In this document: in pieces, positions 8,027 to 17,453 of the stretch
How positions within the stretch are numbered: position 1 is the stretch's first letter
Layout: every line of letters begins with the position of its first letter
Source of the DNA: Oscillospiraceae bacterium
GTDB taxonomy: Bacteria; Bacillota; Clostridia; Saccharofermentanales; Saccharofermentanaceae
Reading direction: 5' to 3'
DNA: 32,110 bases
Assembly (NCBI GenBank): GCA_902801755.1
Contig: CADCJM010000007.1
Location: 1 to 32,110, forward strand
Made by a program: the position numbers and the translations under genes
Notes under the pieces: model-generated
Told to the model about the DNA's origin: nothing
What the model saw: the letters and a program-made list of their open reading frames with translations, nothing else
Database searches by the model: none

Positions 8027-8893
8027 TTGAGACAGAGAATTATCACAGGATTTGTATTTACCGTTATAGTGCTGTCACTTTTTGTGCCGGCATTATTCTT
8101 CCCGATTACGGGTGTGATAATGGCTGTCGTGATCGGTGTTATCTCATGCATTGAGATGTATAAAGCTATCAGGAACGGCGGATACCACCCTTCGAGACTG
8201 CTTCTTATAATCGGCATGTCTCTGGCGACTCTTATGGTCATCTGCGGCCTTTTGTTCAAGCTCAATGTTGAGAACATAATGGCTTTGTATCTTATAATCG
8301 TCGGAATGTACTGCATTGCCTGCGGTATCAATCTGCCTCTTGTAAGACCACAGGACGAAAAGGCGTTTTTAAACGGTTTCTTTACAGGCGGAATGATCTT
8401 TTATATCTCATTCCCGCTGTTCTGCTTTGTAAGTGCTCTGCTCTTTGTGCCTCACGGCTGGTATTACATGGTAATCGGACTTTTCGCGCCCTGGGGAACA
8501 GATACTTTTGCATATTTTACAGGGGTGGCATTTGGCAAGCATAAGATCGTACCGCATATCTCTCCCAAGAAGACATGGGAAGGATGTATCGGCGGTGCTC
8601 TGTTCTGCGCCATTTGCGTAACTGTTTACTGTTGTCTTGTTATCTACAGGATCGATGAGATCGATATAGGAATCGTTCCTTATGGTATCCTTACATTCTT
8701 CCTGGGATTACTGATCTCAGTTATGTCTCAGTTAGGCGACTGGTTCTGTTCTGTAATCAAAAGGCGAACGGGGATCAAGGATTTCAGCAATCTTTTCCCG
8801 GGACACGGCGGAATGCTCGACAGATTCGACAGTACATTCTTTACGCTTCCTGTAGCACTCCTTCTGGCTTTGCTTGCGAATAACCTGTACTGA
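8027..8893 (+). CDS. cdsA: Phosphatidate cytidylyltransferase (CDP-diglyceride synthase)
   Basis: A membrane enzyme that makes CDP-diacylglycerol from phosphatidate and CTP, the branch point of phospholipid synthesis. The 288-residue protein has about eight hydrophobic segments. Its C-terminal signature is complete: SVIKRRTGIKD followed by FSNLFPGHGGMLDRFD. It begins with TTG only two bases after the uppS stop and has a weak ribosome binding site, so it probably depends on coupling to uppS translation. An in-frame ATG start that keeps the first helix is not available. Confidence 0.95.
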   Translation: MRQRIITGFVFTVIVLSLFVPALFFPITGVIMAVVIGVISCIEMYKAIRNGGYHPSRLLLIIGMSLATLMVICGLLFKLNVENIMALYLIIVGMYCIACGINLPLVRPQDEKAFLNGFFTGGMIFYISFPLFCFVSALLFVPHGWYYMVIGLFAPWGTDTFAYFTGVAFGKHKIVPHISPKKTWEGCIGGALFCAICVTVYCCLVIYRIDEIDIGIVPYGILTFFLGLLISVMSQLGDWFCSVIKRRTGIKDFSNLFPGHGGMLDRFDSTFFTLPVALLLALLANNLY

Positions 8894-8934
8894 TCAGACG
8901 GAATATAGATATAAGGGAATTTGGGAGATTAAAA

Positions 8935-10119
8935 ATGAGGAAACTTTCAATACTGGGCTCTACCGGTTCAATTGGAAAACAGACCCTTGAAGTAGCACGC
9001 AAAGCGCCTTCAGACTTTACTGTAGAAGCGCTTTCCTGCGACAGTGATATCGATACGCTTTATGGCCAGATCGAAGAGTTCAGACCTAAGGTCTGCTCTG
9101 TTGTAAATGAGACTAAAGCCTTAGAACTCAAGGCACGTCTAAAGTCAGCCGGAATTAATACCGAAGTTTTGACCGGCAAGGAAGGCAATATCACGATAGC
9201 AACGCTTGATTCCATTGACACGGTTGTCGGCGCTATCGTCGGTTTTGCAGGACTTGAGCCTGTATATCACGGTATCTTAAGCGGTAAGGATATAGCTCTT
9301 GCAAACAAGGAAACACTTGTTGCAGGCGGCGATATTATTATGCCTCTTATCAGGGAAAAGGGCGTAATGATGCTCCCAATAGACAGCGAGCATTCAGCTA
9401 TCTGGCAGTGCCTTAAAGGTGAGAAGAGAGCTGATCTGGACAGGATCCTGATCACCGCTTCAGGCGGACCTTTCAGAGGCATGAAAAGAGAGGATTTAGA
9501 GAACGTTACGCTTGAAGATGCACTCCATCATCCGACATGGAACATGGGCGGCAAGATCACTATAGATTCTGCAACGATGATGAATAAAGGCCTTGAGATC
9601 ATTGAGGCTCATCACCTTTACGGTATCGCTTGCTCTAAGATCGATGTAGTCGTTCATCCTCAGAGTATTATCCATTCAATGATAAGACTTAAGGACGGTT
9701 CTGTTCTTGCCCAGATGGGCAAGCCTTCTATGGTCCTTCCGATCGAAGTTGCTCTTTATTATCCAGAGAGAGGCCCTTCGATCGTTACTGAATTCGATCC
9801 CTTCGCAGAGGGTATGAACAATCTTACTTTCGAGCCTTGTGACAAGAAAGTCTTCAGGCTTGTAGACCTTGCTTACGAGACAGGGGATAAGGGCGGTCTT
9901 TATCCGACGGTAATGAATGCTGCAAATGAAGCTGCAGTAAGAAGTTATCTTGCGGGAAAGATCAGGTTCCTCGATATCGAGAGAACTGTATTTGAGACAG
10001 TGGAAAAAATGGATCCGGTTATTAAGACACAGGATCTTACTATAGAGTCCATCGAGCAGACTGATAAAGATGCAAGGATCTATGCCGGTGAGATTATAGA
10101 CAGAAAGATCAGATCATGA
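8935..10119 (+). CDS. dxr: 1-deoxy-D-xylulose 5-phosphate reductoisomerase
   Basis: Catalyses the NADPH-dependent rearrangement of DXP to MEP, the committed step of the non-mevalonate isoprenoid pathway and the target of fosmidomycin. The N-terminal nucleotide motif GSTGSIGKQT, the metal/substrate region DSEHSAIWQCL, the ASGGPFRG loop and the HPTWNMGGKITIDSATMMNK block are all present. At 394 residues it is full length. GGGAG precedes the ATG. The stop overlaps the rseP start by four bases (ATGA). Confidence 0.97.
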   Translation: MRKLSILGSTGSIGKQTLEVARKAPSDFTVEALSCDSDIDTLYGQIEEFRPKVCSVVNETKALELKARLKSAGINTEVLTGKEGNITIATLDSIDTVVGAIVGFAGLEPVYHGILSGKDIALANKETLVAGGDIIMPLIREKGVMMLPIDSEHSAIWQCLKGEKRADLDRILITASGGPFRGMKREDLENVTLEDALHHPTWNMGGKITIDSATMMNKGLEIIEAHHLYGIACSKIDVVVHPQSIIHSMIRLKDGSVLAQMGKPSMVLPIEVALYYPERGPSIVTEFDPFAEGMNNLTFEPCDKKVFRLVDLAYETGDKGGLYPTVMNAANEAAVRSYLAGKIRFLDIERTVFETVEKMDPVIKTQDLTIESIEQTDKDARIYAGEIIDRKIRS

Positions 10120-11462
10120 ATATAGCAACAAGTATTATTTTCGTAATCATAATGCTCGGAGTGCTCGCGACGCTTCATGAGCTCGGACACTACTGGGTGG
10201 CAAGACTTCTTAAGATAAAGGTCTATGAAGTATCGATCTTTGTCGGTCCCAAGCTATTAAAATGGAAGCATAAGGACGTTGATTTCTCCTTAAGGCTGAT
10301 CCCTGTAGGAGCTTATGTAAGATTTACCGAGATAGACGAAGAGGGAAATGCAGTAGACAGCAAAGACCCTGATCTTCTCATTAACCAGCCGAGGATCAAG
10401 AGACTGATAGTTGCTCTTGCAGGTCCTGCAATGAACCTTCTTCTCGGCATGCTGATCTTCGTTGTTATGTTCTGGTTTACCGGTTTTACGAGCACGGATA
10501 TCGCGCTTCCTTCGGCTAACTCCCAGCTTGGAGTATATTTGCCTCAGGTCCACGAGGGAGACAGTATTAAGAAGGTCAACGGATCCACCGTTTATTCAGC
10601 GTATGACCTCTTTTTTGTTTTGGATTCTGCAGATCCTTCAAAGGAAATGACGCTTACCTTGAACTCTAAAGAGACCGGCCAGAACTATGAAGTCGAACTT
10701 AGTCCTGTTATCAGAAAGAGACCAATGCTCCTTATAACAGTCGAAAATAAGAGCACTGACAACGATTATAAGGGCTGGAAGGTCTATACGGTAGATGATG
10801 AGCAGAATAACGGCAATCCCGTTCTTAAAGCAGGGGATTATGTTACACATATAAACGGAAAATCTGTAGATGACGAGGATTTTGAAGAGTATCTCTACAA
10901 TGTTACAGATGATGTCCTTACAGTAACTTATGTAAGAGACGGTAAGACAAATGATGTGGAACTGACGCCTAAATATGTTGACACGGTCAATTCCAGAGGT
11001 ATCGCACTGATTCCTTATGAGATCGATTCGCCCGCTAATTTTTTCAAGGCGTTAGCTTATGCGGCCAAAATGCCGCCTACGATCTGGAATATCACGGTAA
11101 GAGGCATAAAAGATGCTATCGCCGGCAAAGTAAAAGCTTATAATTTGGTATCGGGTCCTATAGGAATCACAACGATGGTCAATGATGTGGTTGCTGCAGA
11201 GGAAGATACGGTAGGTGAGAAGGTCTATGTCCTTATCATGCTAAGTGCGGTTATTTCTATTGCGCTGGCGTTCTCCAATCTTCTTCCGATACCTGGTCTC
11301 GACGGCATACAGATTATCTTTATCGTCGTTGAGATGGTCATTGGACGTAAGTTGTCCGAGAAGGCGGAATCTGTACTTACAGTCGTCGGTTTTATTATGA
11401 TCGTGCTGCTGCTGATATTTGCATTTATCTCGGATATTCTGAGGATCATACTCGAGCATTGA
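10116..11462 (+). CDS. rseP: RIP metalloprotease RseP (site-2 protease family)
   Basis: An intramembrane zinc protease that cleaves membrane-bound regulators such as anti-sigma factors or signal peptide remnants. The zinc motif HELGH (residues 21-25) lies in the first membrane helix, and the third ligand is in PIPGLDG (Asp396). A PDZ-like soluble region occupies roughly residues 130-300, ending near the catalytic-core helices. The length of 448 residues is typical. It overlaps dxr by four bases and ispG follows after 22 bases. No partner anti-sigma gene is visible in the window, so its substrate here is unknown. Confidence 0.95.
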   Translation: MNIATSIIFVIIMLGVLATLHELGHYWVARLLKIKVYEVSIFVGPKLLKWKHKDVDFSLRLIPVGAYVRFTEIDEEGNAVDSKDPDLLINQPRIKRLIVALAGPAMNLLLGMLIFVVMFWFTGFTSTDIALPSANSQLGVYLPQVHEGDSIKKVNGSTVYSAYDLFFVLDSADPSKEMTLTLNSKETGQNYEVELSPVIRKRPMLLITVENKSTDNDYKGWKVYTVDDEQNNGNPVLKAGDYVTHINGKSVDDEDFEEYLYNVTDDVLTVTYVRDGKTNDVELTPKYVDTVNSRGIALIPYEIDSPANFFKALAYAAKMPPTIWNITVRGIKDAIAGKVKAYNLVSGPIGITTMVNDVVAAEEDTVGEKVYVLIMLSAVISIALAFSNLLPIPGLDGIQIIFIVVEMVIGRKLSEKAESVLTVVGFIMIVLLLIFAFISDILRIILEH

Positions 11463-11484
11463 CAGGATTTGGGAGAGTACTTTT

Positions 11485-12546
11485 ATGACAAAGAAAGTCT
11501 TTATCGGTAATGTTGAAGTCGGCGGCGGATCTTCTGTTAAGATCCAGTCGATGAATAATACTGACACGAGGGATGCAAAGGCTACCCTTGCTCAGATCAA
11601 TGAACTTGCTGATAACGGATGCGACATCACCAGAGTTGCTATCCCCGATATGGAAGCGGCATTAAGTCTTAAGGAGATCACTTCAAAATCTCCCATACCG
11701 GTTGTTGCCGATATCCATTTCGATTACAGACTTGCTTTGGCAGCGGCTGACAATGGTGCTTCAAAGATCAGGATCAATCCGGGTAATATCGGCGGACCCG
11801 ATAAGGTCAGACTCGTTGCGGATAAATGTAAGGAACGTCATATCCCGATCCGTGTCGGTGTCAATTCAGGTTCTATCTCCAGAGAGATCCTTGCCAAGTA
11901 CGGTGAAGTCAATGCAGATGCTATGACTGAGAGTGCTCTTGGCGCGGTTAAGCTTTTGGAAGACCAGGATTTCGATGATATCGTAATATCGATCAAATCA
12001 TCTTCTCCCAAGCTTACTATCGATACATACAGGATCTTGTCCAAATCATGCGATTATCCTCTTCACGTCGGTGTTACCGAAGCAGGTACCGTGCGTGAGG
12101 GTGCTATCAAGTCAGCAGTAGGTATCGGTGCGCTTCTCGCAGAAGGCATCGGAGATACCATCAGAGTCTCCCTTACGGGGAACCCTGTTGATGAAGTTAT
12201 TACAGCTAAGCAGATCCTCAAAGCTCTTGATTTAAGAGATGGCGGCATTACTTTCATTTCCTGTCCCACATGCGGCAGAACACAGGTTCCGCTTATTGAG
12301 CTTGCAGGACAGATTGAGGATAAAGTCTCCAAACTTCCCTATAACCTTAAGGTTGCTGTTATGGGTTGTGTCGTCAACGGCCCCGGAGAAGCTCGCGAAT
12401 GTGATATAGGATTAGCCGGCGGCATCGATGAATTTGTTCTATTCGAGAAGGGCGTTCCGGTCAGGAAGATTCCGGCATCCGCAGCAGTTGATGAATTTGT
12501 AAGGGAAGTGATCAGAGTTGGAGAAGAAAAGCGTAAAACTACTTGA
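11485..12546 (+). CDS. ispG: 4-hydroxy-3-methylbut-2-en-1-yl diphosphate synthase
   Basis: An iron-sulfur enzyme of the MEP pathway that converts MEcPP to HMBPP. The TIM-barrel part has KIQSMNNTDTRD, PVVADIHFDYRLAL and KIRINPGNIGG. The C-terminal cluster-binding part supplies Cys260 and Cys263 (CPTCGRT), Cys295 in VMGCVVNGPGEA and Glu302. The length is 353 residues, the compact bacterial form. Its 3' end overlaps the proposed polC start by 29 bases. With dxr two genes upstream, the window holds two of the pathway's enzymes, a usual arrangement in Clostridia. Confidence 0.97.
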   Translation: MTKKVFIGNVEVGGGSSVKIQSMNNTDTRDAKATLAQINELADNGCDITRVAIPDMEAALSLKEITSKSPIPVVADIHFDYRLALAAADNGASKIRINPGNIGGPDKVRLVADKCKERHIPIRVGVNSGSISREILAKYGEVNADAMTESALGAVKLLEDQDFDDIVISIKSSSPKLTIDTYRILSKSCDYPLHVGVTEAGTVREGAIKSAVGIGALLAEGIGDTIRVSLTGNPVDEVITAKQILKALDLRDGGITFISCPTCGRTQVPLIELAGQIEDKVSKLPYNLKVAVMGCVVNGPGEARECDIGLAGGIDEFVLFEKGVPVRKIPASAAVDEFVREVIRVGEEKRKTT

Positions 12547-15500
12547 ACTTTTCAATGTAGGTGAAGACAGATATCAGGAACTTTCAGGCCTTACTGTTGT
12601 TAAGGTCGATATTTATAAGGCCAAAGCATCGATCAATATTATCCTTGAGGGTGCAGAGACCATTAAGGATAGCAAGAGCCTGGTAAGTTTTGTTGAAGAG
12701 CTTGAGCATGATTTCGGAACAAAAGTTAACTTCACGTTCAAGGATGTTAATTCAGGTAATTTCTTAAGCCTCTATGACCATATCAGAGGCCTTGTAAATC
12801 ATTACATCGCCCGTGACAGCGAGGGCGGTATCAGTGATCTGGTTGATTTTATCAATCTTAATTTCGGTGAAGACCACAGCACCGTTAATATTGAGATTCC
12901 TTCCGGCTGGGCAATGATGCTCAGTGATTCTGACAGGAAGGCTCTTATTTCCGCTGTAAATAATGCTATCCATATCTGCGTTTCAGATCAGATCTCATTT
13001 GAATACGAGATCATTACCAGTGATCCTGATATTGCGGGAAGCGATTTAGCGCCTGAGGACGATATCCTTAAGGCAATCGAGGAAGGCAGACTGGAATTCC
13101 CTGAAGATGAACCTGTCGAAGAGCAGGGCAAGAAGGGTACAAAAAAGAAGAAGGCTGAAGATGCCAAAGCTGCTGATGCCAAGCCTGCGGGCAAGGATTC
13201 CTGGGCGGCAAAGGCTGAACAGGTCAGGAAAGAAGCAAAGCAGGAAGATAAGCAGTCTTTTTACAGATCCAAGGAGAATGCAGAGAACCAGCTATATGGC
13301 CGCGTAAAGAAGCAGGCTACATTCATGAAGATTGCTAATCTCACCGTTGGCTGCTTTGATGTGAATATTGCTGGTGATATTTCTTTTAATGAAGACAGCT
13401 TTAAGCTTGCGAAAACTGGTAAGAGCGTTATCGTTAAGTTCATGTGTCTTGATGATACTGATGGTATTTCCTGTATTGCATTCTTAAAGCCTGAAGAGGC
13501 TGACGGCTTCCAGAAGGAATTCGGCAAAGGTGGTTTTATCGGCATTCAGGGCAACGTTGAGAACGATTCATTTACAGGCGATAAGACTTTAAGGGTATCC
13601 GGCTTTTTCAGTGCGGAAAAACCGCCTAAGAGGAAGGATAAAGCCGAGCGCAAGAGAGTCGAGCTTCACGTTCATACCAAGATGAGCGAGAGCGATGCTA
13701 CTACAGATCCTGCCGATCTCATCAAGCTTGCTGCACAGTTCGGCCATTCAGCATGCGCTGTTACCGACCATGGTGTTGTCCAGGCGTTCCCGCATGTTTT
13801 CGAAGCCGCAAAAGATATAAACAAAAAGCGTAAAGAATCAGGTGAAGCACCTTTAAAGTGTATTCTCGGCTGTGAGGGTTATCTTGTTGAAGACGGTCCG
13901 ACAGTTTTCTATAACCTTCCTTACGATGTTAAGAACGATAAGATAAAGCCTTCAGAGGCTGATGACGATGCTTCTTTGAACTTCATTGAGAAGCCAAAGG
14001 CTGTCGGCTCATTCGTTTCTGTTGTTATCAGACGCAATGGTGACGATGCATTGCGTGATACGTTTACAACAGTATGTGCATCCAAATTCAGACTTAAAGG
14101 CTATAAAGCAGTTAAGCCGGAAGAGGAAGGCGAATCCGATCAGGATGCGATGGAATTTGCATCACACGATATTGATAAATCACTCTGGAATCCAGATGAG
14201 ATCCCTGAAAGCCTGAGTGATGAGAATATTTCTGTAAAGCCTTTGGAGCCGCACGCTCTGTTAGGTCAGGCCGCAAATGTTGATCTTGATATCAACGGTG
14301 AATATGCAGACGGTTCTGATGAAGTAATTCCTGAAGAACTGGTCTTTGAGCATGTAGCTGATTTCCATGCTGAATTTGAAGATATTATCTATCCCGGAAC
14401 AGGAGAACCTTGTGATTCATATTTCGCGATGGGAGAACTTCTGGAATTCATCGGTGATTCCTATCTCACGGGACCTGATGCTTTCACAACTTTGGCTTTC
14501 CTCCGCCGTGCCGGATACGGCATCAATATTGAGGATCACGTTTACTACAGACATAAGTTCCTTATGCCTGCAACTACTGATGAGGATATCCTTGAGACTT
14601 ATTACAAGAATGAGTATAAGAATGTAGATGAACTGCTTTCTGCTAAGGGCGCAGACTTTGTTTACCGTGCGGCAGGTGATGATTTTGATGATATGTTCGC
14701 TTCCTGCTACAAGTCAGCATCGCTTCTCGTATCCTGCCTTAAGGATGCCGGAACTGTTGATGCTCTTAAGATCAATTATTCAGTAGGACACTATGATCCT
14801 GCGAGAGTTAAATCGACAAAGAAGATAGGTGAATTCCCTGAATCACCTATGTACCATATCATTTATCTTGCCCGTTCCAATATGGGACTTTATAACCTGT
14901 ACCGTATCGTGTCTGAATCCCAGATACATTACTATTCCAGAAGACCCAGAACGCCCAAGAGTTTATTGAAGTATTTCAAGTCCGGTATTATCGTCGGCGG
15001 TGCCTGTGAGCGCGGTGAGATATACAGATATGTTATTTCCACTTATAAGAGACTCGGCAAGGACAGAAATGTCACAAGAGAGTTCCTTAAGACCGACGAA
15101 AAGTTCCAGAAGATACTTGATCTTTATGATTATGTCGAGATCCAGCCTTTGTGCAATAACGTATTCCTTACAAGACAGGATCTTGCAAAATCCGACACAG
15201 GTCCTGTTGCAATCAATGATTATGACATTCAGGTCGTAAATGAGCTCCTTGTTGAGACAGCTGATGATCACGGAATGATGTGCTGTGCCACAACTGACTC
15301 ACACTTCCTTAATAAGGAAGACGGACGCTACCGTAAGTACATGCTCATGAGCATGGGCTTCAGTGATGCAGAAATGCAGAGCGATCTTTATTTCAGGACC
15401 ACTGACGAGATGCTTGATGAATTTAAGTATCTTGGTGAAGAAAAGGCTATGGAAGTCGTTGTCGACAACACTAATAAGATCGCAGACATGATCGATTTCG

Positions 15501-17443
15501 GCATTAAGCCGTTCCCGGACGGTTCTTATCCTCCGCAGATCGCAAGAGCGGCTGCCGACGTAAGAGATATCGCATATACAAGAGCTAACCGTATGTACCG
15601 TCATAAGGGTGTGCTTAATGAAGTGGTAAAGGCGAGACTCGACAGAGAGCTTGAATCCATTATCGGTAACGGCTATGCGATCATGTATTACATTGCATAC
15701 AGACTTGTTAAGAAGTCTAATAACGACGGTTACGTTGTAGGATCCAGAGGTTCAGTTGGCTCTTCGTTTGCTGCGACGATGTGCGGTATTTCCGAAGTTA
15801 ACCCTCTGCCTCCGCATTACAGATGTCCCAAGTGCAACTATGCTGAGTTTGATAACACCGGTAAATACGGTTCAGGTTACGATCTGCCTCCTAAGGTATG
15901 TCCCGAATGCGGTGAAAAGCTGATCCCCGACGGACAGGATATTCCTTTCGAGACATTCTTAGGATTCAAAGGCGACAAGCAGCCGGATATCGACCTTAAC
16001 TTCTCCGGTGAATATCAGCCGAGAGCTCACGCTTATGTTGGCGTGCTCTTCGGTGGCACGCATACGTTCAAGGCAGGTACGATCGGTGCTTACCAGGATA
16101 AGAACGCATATGGAGTATGCCGCAAGATCTGTGAGGAGAAGGGGGAACCCTTTACCCAGGCGCATCTTGCTTTCATGGCAAGGGATATCATCGGTGTTAA
16201 GCGTACTACATCACAGCATCCGGGAGGTATCGTCGTTATTGCCAAGGAAATGGATATCTATGAATTCACACCTATCCAGTTCCCGGCCAATAAGACAGAC
16301 TGCGGTATCATTACTACGCACTTCGACTTCCGTGCGATGCACGATACGATCTTAAAGCTTGATATCTTAGGTCACGCCGATCCTACTGTATTAAGGATGT
16401 TAAGCGATATTACAGGCGTTACAATAACTGATATTCCGATCCCTGATGAGAAGGTAATGAGCCTTCTTACAGGTACTGATGCATTAGGTTTTCCTATTGA
16501 TGCTACTGATGCTGGTTCGGCAACGCTCGGTCTTTCAGAGCTCGGCACCAACATGGCAAGAGGCATGATCAAGGAAACAAAGCCTACAAGGTTCTACGAT
16601 CTCGTTCAGCTCATGGGTCTGTCCCATGGTACTGATGTATGGACGGGTAATGCCCAGGATCTTATCAGAAACGGCACTTGTGACCTTAATTCAGTTATCG
16701 GATGCCGTGACTCCATCATGACTAGCCTTATTTACTGGGGACTTCCTAATAAGGATGCCTTTGACATTATGGAAGGTGTCCGTAAAGGTAAAGTTGCTGC
16801 CGGAAAGGTAGCTAAGTGGCCGGAGTACGTACAGGAGATGAAGGACTGCGGAGTTCCTGACTGGTATATCGAATCCTGCCAGAAGATCAAGTACATGTTC
16901 CCTAAGGCGCATGCTGCAGCTTATGCAATTTCTACATTAAGAGTTGCCTGGTTCAAGGTCTACTATCCTGAGGAATACTATTGCTCATTCTTTACCAACA
17001 GAGGCGAAGGTTTGTTCAATGCGGAAGATATGTGCAATGGCCCCGAAAAGGTTAAGAAGAGAAGGATCGAGCTCGCTGATGAGATGCATGCCAAAGGTGA
17101 TCCGAATACAAAGCTCAAGTACTATTTCTATGAGCTCGTTGAGGAGATGTATGCAAGAGGTATAACCTTTGATCCCATTACTCTCGAAGATTCTTTGGGT
17201 ACAAAGTTTAAGAAGTCAGGTCCCAAAAAGATCAGACCTCCTTTCTGTGCTATCACAGCTGTCTCGCCCGCAAACGGCGAAGCAATCGAGAAAGCAAGGG
17301 AAGACGGGCCTTTTAAGAACCGTGATGATTTCATGAAGAGAACAGGTGTTGGTCAGTCTGTTACCGAGAAGCTTCTGGCTTATGGAGGTATACTTGATGA
17401 CCTGCCTGAGAGTGCACAGATCAACCTTTTCGATCTAATGTGA
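12518..17443 (+). CDS. polC: DNA polymerase III alpha subunit, PolC type, with degenerate exonuclease domain
   Basis: The replicative polymerase of low-GC Gram-positives. Order: N-terminal domain (1-195), Lys/Ala-rich linker (about 200-250), OB-fold domain (about 255-370), first half of PHP (VELHVHT 381-387, TDHG 416-419), an inserted exonuclease-like region (about 467-765), second half of PHP, then the polymerase core. The core has GSRGSVGSSF at 1075, zinc cysteines 1103/1106/1128/1131 and the catalytic Asp1157/Asp1159 in PDIDLNF. The C-terminus QINLFDL looks like a clamp-binding motif. At 1641 residues it is about 200 longer than usual. The inserted region lacks the DVETTG motif; aligned by eye, the catalytic acids are replaced by Val503, Arg505 and Thr658, the His by Tyr716, and only Asp721 remains. 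Proofreading by this chain is therefore unlikely. The start is TTG with GGGAAG upstream, overlapping ispG by 29 bases. Confidence 0.95.
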   Translation: MEKKSVKLLELFNVGEDRYQELSGLTVVKVDIYKAKASINIILEGAETIKDSKSLVSFVEELEHDFGTKVNFTFKDVNSGNFLSLYDHIRGLVNHYIARDSEGGISDLVDFINLNFGEDHSTVNIEIPSGWAMMLSDSDRKALISAVNNAIHICVSDQISFEYEIITSDPDIAGSDLAPEDDILKAIEEGRLEFPEDEPVEEQGKKGTKKKKAEDAKAADAKPAGKDSWAAKAEQVRKEAKQEDKQSFYRSKENAENQLYGRVKKQATFMKIANLTVGCFDVNIAGDISFNEDSFKLAKTGKSVIVKFMCLDDTDGISCIAFLKPEEADGFQKEFGKGGFIGIQGNVENDSFTGDKTLRVSGFFSAEKPPKRKDKAERKRVELHVHTKMSESDATTDPADLIKLAAQFGHSACAVTDHGVVQAFPHVFEAAKDINKKRKESGEAPLKCILGCEGYLVEDGPTVFYNLPYDVKNDKIKPSEADDDASLNFIEKPKAVGSFVSVVIRRNGDDALRDTFTTVCASKFRLKGYKAVKPEEEGESDQDAMEFASHDIDKSLWNPDEIPESLSDENISVKPLEPHALLGQAANVDLDINGEYADGSDEVIPEELVFEHVADFHAEFEDIIYPGTGEPCDSYFAMGELLEFIGDSYLTGPDAFTTLAFLRRAGYGINIEDHVYYRHKFLMPATTDEDILETYYKNEYKNVDELLSAKGADFVYRAAGDDFDDMFASCYKSASLLVSCLKDAGTVDALKINYSVGHYDPARVKSTKKIGEFPESPMYHIIYLARSNMGLYNLYRIVSESQIHYYSRRPRTPKSLLKYFKSGIIVGGACERGEIYRYVISTYKRLGKDRNVTREFLKTDEKFQKILDLYDYVEIQPLCNNVFLTRQDLAKSDTGPVAINDYDIQVVNELLVETADDHGMMCCATTDSHFLNKEDGRYRKYMLMSMGFSDAEMQSDLYFRTTDEMLDEFKYLGEEKAMEVVVDNTNKIADMIDFGIKPFPDGSYPPQIARAAADVRDIAYTRANRMYRHKGVLNEVVKARLDRELESIIGNGYAIMYYIAYRLVKKSNNDGYVVGSRGSVGSSFAATMCGISEVNPLPPHYRCPKCNYAEFDNTGKYGSGYDLPPKVCPECGEKLIPDGQDIPFETFLGFKGDKQPDIDLNFSGEYQPRAHAYVGVLFGGTHTFKAGTIGAYQDKNAYGVCRKICEEKGEPFTQAHLAFMARDIIGVKRTTSQHPGGIVVIAKEMDIYEFTPIQFPANKTDCGIITTHFDFRAMHDTILKLDILGHADPTVLRMLSDITGVTITDIPIPDEKVMSLLTGTDALGFPIDATDAGSATLGLSELGTNMARGMIKETKPTRFYDLVQLMGLSHGTDVWTGNAQDLIRNGTCDLNSVIGCRDSIMTSLIYWGLPNKDAFDIMEGVRKGKVAAGKVAKWPEYVQEMKDCGVPDWYIESCQKIKYMFPKAHAAAYAISTLRVAWFKVYYPEEYYCSFFTNRGEGLFNAEDMCNGPEKVKKRRIELADEMHAKGDPNTKLKYYFYELVEEMYARGITFDPITLEDSLGTKFKKSGPKKIRPPFCAITAVSPANGEAIEKAREDGPFKNRDDFMKRTGVGQSVTEKLLAYGGILDDLPESAQINLFDLM

Positions 17444-17453
17444 GGAAAACCCC

